Source: Desulfobulbus sp.
GTDB taxonomy: Bacteria; Pseudomonadota; Gammaproteobacteria; Burkholderiales; Rhodocyclaceae
Assembly (NCBI GenBank): GCA_009782025.1
Contig: WQUQ01000119.1
Coordinates: 1 to 5,620 of the forward strand
DNA: 5,620 nucleotides
Direction of reading: 5' to 3'
The notes under the pieces: generated by a model
What the model was told of the DNA's origin: nothing
Database searches by the model: none
Seen by the model: the letters and a program-made list of their open reading frames with translations, nothing else
Made by a program: the position numbers and the translations under genes
In this document: positions 5,191 to 5,620 of the stretch, in pieces
How the letters are laid out: every line of letters starts with the position of its first letter
Position numbering within the stretch: the stretch's first letter is position 1

Positions 5191-5620
5191 ATGACTGAAC
5201 TTGCGCTGGCCAAGGCGCTGACCGCCAGGACGACACAACTCTGCATCGGCCTGGAAGACGGCGTGGCCGATATTTACGACCTGGTGACGCCCAGTACGGC
5301 GGAATTGCTGCGCTGGTGGTTTCTCGCCGACATTTGCGCGACGCGGGCGTTCAATTTCCATGAGGGGCAGCGCGAGGCGATTCTGAACGCCATCGTCGCC
5401 CACGAGGTGCTGGGGGCGCGCGATCTCAAGGCGCTGTATCAGGCGGTGGCCCCCGATGCCTTGCTGGCCGGAAACCGGCTCGACGAAGTGGCGCAGGCCA
5501 AACATGCCTATCCGAAATACTGCCTCAAGATGGCGACGGGCACGGGCAAGACCTGGGTGTTGCAAGCCTTGATGATCTGGCAGTTGCTGAACAAAACGGC
5601 CTTGCTGGCGGAAGGGCTGG
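5191..5620 (+). CDS. Type III restriction Res-like DEAD/DEAH-box helicase (3' partial)
   Basis: This is the first 143 codons of a large gene that runs off the right edge. The protein starts MTELALAKALTARTTQL. A Q-motif-like segment, FNFHEGQREAI, lies at about residues 54-64. The Walker A / motif I, ATGTGKT, is at residues 115-121 (5533-5553), preceded by YCLKM. This is the ATP-binding site of superfamily 2 helicases such as Res of Type III restriction enzymes, which translocate on DNA and cut it together with Mod. Res proteins are usually around 900-1000 residues, so the DEAD box, later helicase motifs and the endonuclease domain must lie outside. The start is supported by GGAG seven bases upstream. 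The gene follows mod on the same strand but is separated by an antisense gene, so it probably has its own promoter; I see no strong -35/-10 pair in the 50-bp gap. A stand-alone SF2 helicase is the alternative. Confidence 0.85.
   Translation, partial: MTELALAKALTARTTQLCIGLEDGVADIYDLVTPSTAELLRWWFLADICATRAFNFHEGQREAILNAIVAHEVLGARDLKALYQAVAPDALLAGNRLDEVAQAKHAYPKYCLKMATGTGKTWVLQALMIWQLLNKTALLAEGL

Noticed and set aside
4646..5194. Plus-strand 182-residue frame opposite the PRTase-like gene
   Set aside because: The minus-strand frame has coherent family-like segments; the plus-strand translation is cysteine/arginine-rich with no recognisable domain.
5141..5236. Longer start of the PRTase-like protein (32 more residues)
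   Set aside because: The extension runs into the helicase gene and its ribosome-binding site and reads as shadow sequence; MKPPRTSWGDFPDV is the natural N terminus.
5137..5565. Minus-strand 142-residue frame opposite the helicase start
   Set aside because: The plus strand has a Shine-Dalgarno, Walker A motif and Q-motif-like segment; the minus frame shows nothing recognisable.
1..5620. CRISPR array, tRNA or rRNA genes
   Set aside because: No regularly spaced repeats and no tRNA-like or rRNA-like sequence were seen; the only dispersed repeat has two copies about 1.5 kb apart in inverted orientation.

Overview
The window reads as GC-rich proteobacterial DNA. The best guess is Betaproteobacteria, possibly of the Azoarcus/Thauera/Dechloromonas type. 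That guess rests on codon bias, a SlmA-type regulator with the 3' end of a HAD-family nucleotidase gene directly upstream, and a QseC-like sensor kinase. No rRNA or tRNA is present, so the taxonomy is inference.

Layout: (1) Bases 2-970 (+) hold the C-terminal two thirds of a QseC-like sensor histidine kinase, open at the left edge. It converges on and overlaps by 12 bp a slmA-like nucleoid-occlusion gene (959-1567, -). (2) Upstream of slmA on the same strand, 1598 to about 1810 is only the last ~70 codons of a HAD phosphatase (pyrimidine 5'-nucleotidase type). Its front part is missing, and foreign-looking sequence starts there, so this appears to be the left edge of an inserted restriction-modification/defence module. 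(3) The module holds a small XRE/Cro-type regulator (1843-2247, -) divergent from a large beta-class DNA methyltransferase of Type III Mod type (2348-4531, +). The shared 100-bp gap contains a TCAAGT-TTC-ACTTGA palindrome sitting on a candidate extended -10 promoter. (4) Next, on the opposite strand, is a phosphoribosyltransferase-family-like protein (4574-5140, -) that appears to have lost its PRPP-binding core. A tiny overlapping ORF (4540-4614, -) lies at its 3' end. (5) From 5191 to the right edge is the start of a Type III Res-like DEAD/DEAH helicase gene (+), with a good ribosome-binding site and a Walker A motif.

How the parts fit: Mod and Res would form a Type III-like restriction-modification system. 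The divergent XRE protein is a plausible controller of mod transcription. The PRTase-like gene separates mod from res and is transcribed against mod, so res probably needs its own promoter.

The most unusual structure is a pair of 75-bp palindromic repeats (70 of 75 identical by eye) in inverted orientation, both inserted in frame inside the methyltransferase gene and flanking its catalytic core. Inside that core, the presumed target-recognition region (about 2950-3460) is clearly more AT-rich than its flanks, which points to domain swapping.
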